Shown piece by piece: positions 33,349 to 33,547 of a stretch of DNA of 33,547 bases (position 1 is the stretch's first letter; each line of letters starts with the position of its first letter). Made by a program: the position numbers and the translations under genes. The stretch is taken from the NCBI RefSeq assembly GCF_000739655.1, contig NZ_BATR01000090.1:1-33547 (forward strand), given 5' to 3'. Source of the stretch: Verrucomicrobium sp. BvORR106 (lineage in GTDB: Bacteria; Verrucomicrobiota; Verrucomicrobiia; Verrucomicrobiales; Verrucomicrobiaceae). The notes beneath the pieces are model-generated. The model searched no databases. It was not told where the DNA came from and saw nothing but the letters and a program-made list of their open reading frames with translations.

Positions 33349-33377
33349 GGGGAAGCAGCGATGCTTCCCCTTTTTTT
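33349..33377 (+). terminator. Intrinsic terminator after nuoF
   Basis: A 9-base perfect stem GGGGAAGCA/TGCTTCCCC closes a GCGA tetraloop and is followed at once by seven T residues. This is a textbook rho-independent terminator for the nuoDEF transcript. Confidence 0.92.
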
Positions 33378-33389
33378 GGATCGAGGAAA

Positions 33390-33439
33390 GTGACACGGGC
33401 TTCCAGCCTGTGCGTGCCACCGGCGTCCCGCCGGTTCAG
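33390..33439 (+). repeat. Triloop hairpin repeat pair, copy 3
   Basis: It nearly matches the first half of the 17616 copy: the GTGACAC leader, GGGCT-TCC-AGCC, then ACCGGCG-TCC-CGCCGGT. Confidence 0.8.
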
Positions 33440-33499
33440 TCGCGAGCAGGGGATGTGCCCCAGCGCTTTCCACTTCGCATCTCGGCAAACAAACTCGGG

Positions 33500-33547
33500 G
33501 GAGATCCCTCGAACCCGGAGGGTTCACCATGAATAGCCCCGGGTTGA
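33500..33547 (+). repeat. Partial REP-like double-hairpin element at the window edge
   Basis: AACCC-GGA-GGGTT forms the short stem, followed by a 12-base spacer and CCCCGGGTTGA, the start of the longer arm. The arrangement parallels 25733-25805. The window ends inside it. Confidence 0.55.

Noticed and set aside
31918-33420. 500-residue open frame antisense to nuoF
   Set aside because: It mirrors the high-GC codon pattern of nuoF, has no family similarity, and nuoF is certain.

Overview
The window looks like a high-GC chromosome segment from the phylum Verrucomicrobiota, probably near Verrucomicrobium, Prosthecobacter or Roseimicrobium. This is inferred from gene content and repeats, because no rRNA or marker gene is present. 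The clues are secreted delta-60-repeat, PQQ-like propeller and DUF1080 proteins, PAS-AraC regulators, and several families of short hairpin repeats filling the intergenic spaces. I see no tRNA, rRNA, CRISPR array, transposase or phage gene.

Layout. A secreted PQQ-like beta-propeller protein (112-1398) is followed by a repeat-filled gap. A PAS-AraC regulator (1893-2675, minus) is divergent from a tightly coupled four-gene cassette (2838-7109, plus): DegT/StrS-type PLP aminotransferase, GT2 glycosyltransferase, ATP-grasp ligase and a small amidohydrolase-like protein. Every junction in the cassette is a 4-base start/stop overlap.

Six co-directional minus-strand genes follow (16053 down to 7422): DapA-family lyase/deaminase, Xaa-Pro aminopeptidase, hydroxyproline epimerase, secreted S9 dipeptidyl-peptidase, POT peptide transporter and FAD-dependent D-amino-acid dehydrogenase. 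Together they fit a route for proline- and hydroxyproline-rich (collagen-like) peptides: outside cleavage, di/tripeptide import, inside cleavage, epimerisation to D-hydroxyproline, oxidation and deamination. The final alpha-ketoglutarate-semialdehyde dehydrogenase is not in the window. A single-chain L-serine dehydratase (16175-17554) is divergent from this set.

The most striking observation lies inside the S9 peptidase. Residues about 108-176 align without gaps to the beta domain of the human VHL tumour suppressor, the domain that recognises 4-hydroxyproline in HIF. Four of the five pocket residues are identical and the fifth is Ser to Thr. A hydroxyproline-reading domain on a secreted peptidase, encoded beside hydroxyproline catabolic genes, would be a coherent and possibly undescribed system.

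The remainder holds a 1392-residue delta-60/choice-of-anchor protein with an internal two-fold duplication, a secreted metzincin protease with an NPCBM-like tail, a DUF1080 protein, a DUF1801 protein with a Lys/Ala-rich tail, a YCII-domain protein, a small membrane protein, a secreted beta-helix protein, a secreted beta-lactamase-fold serine hydrolase, and nuoD-nuoE-nuoF of respiratory complex I. The nuo cluster ends at a clear intrinsic terminator.
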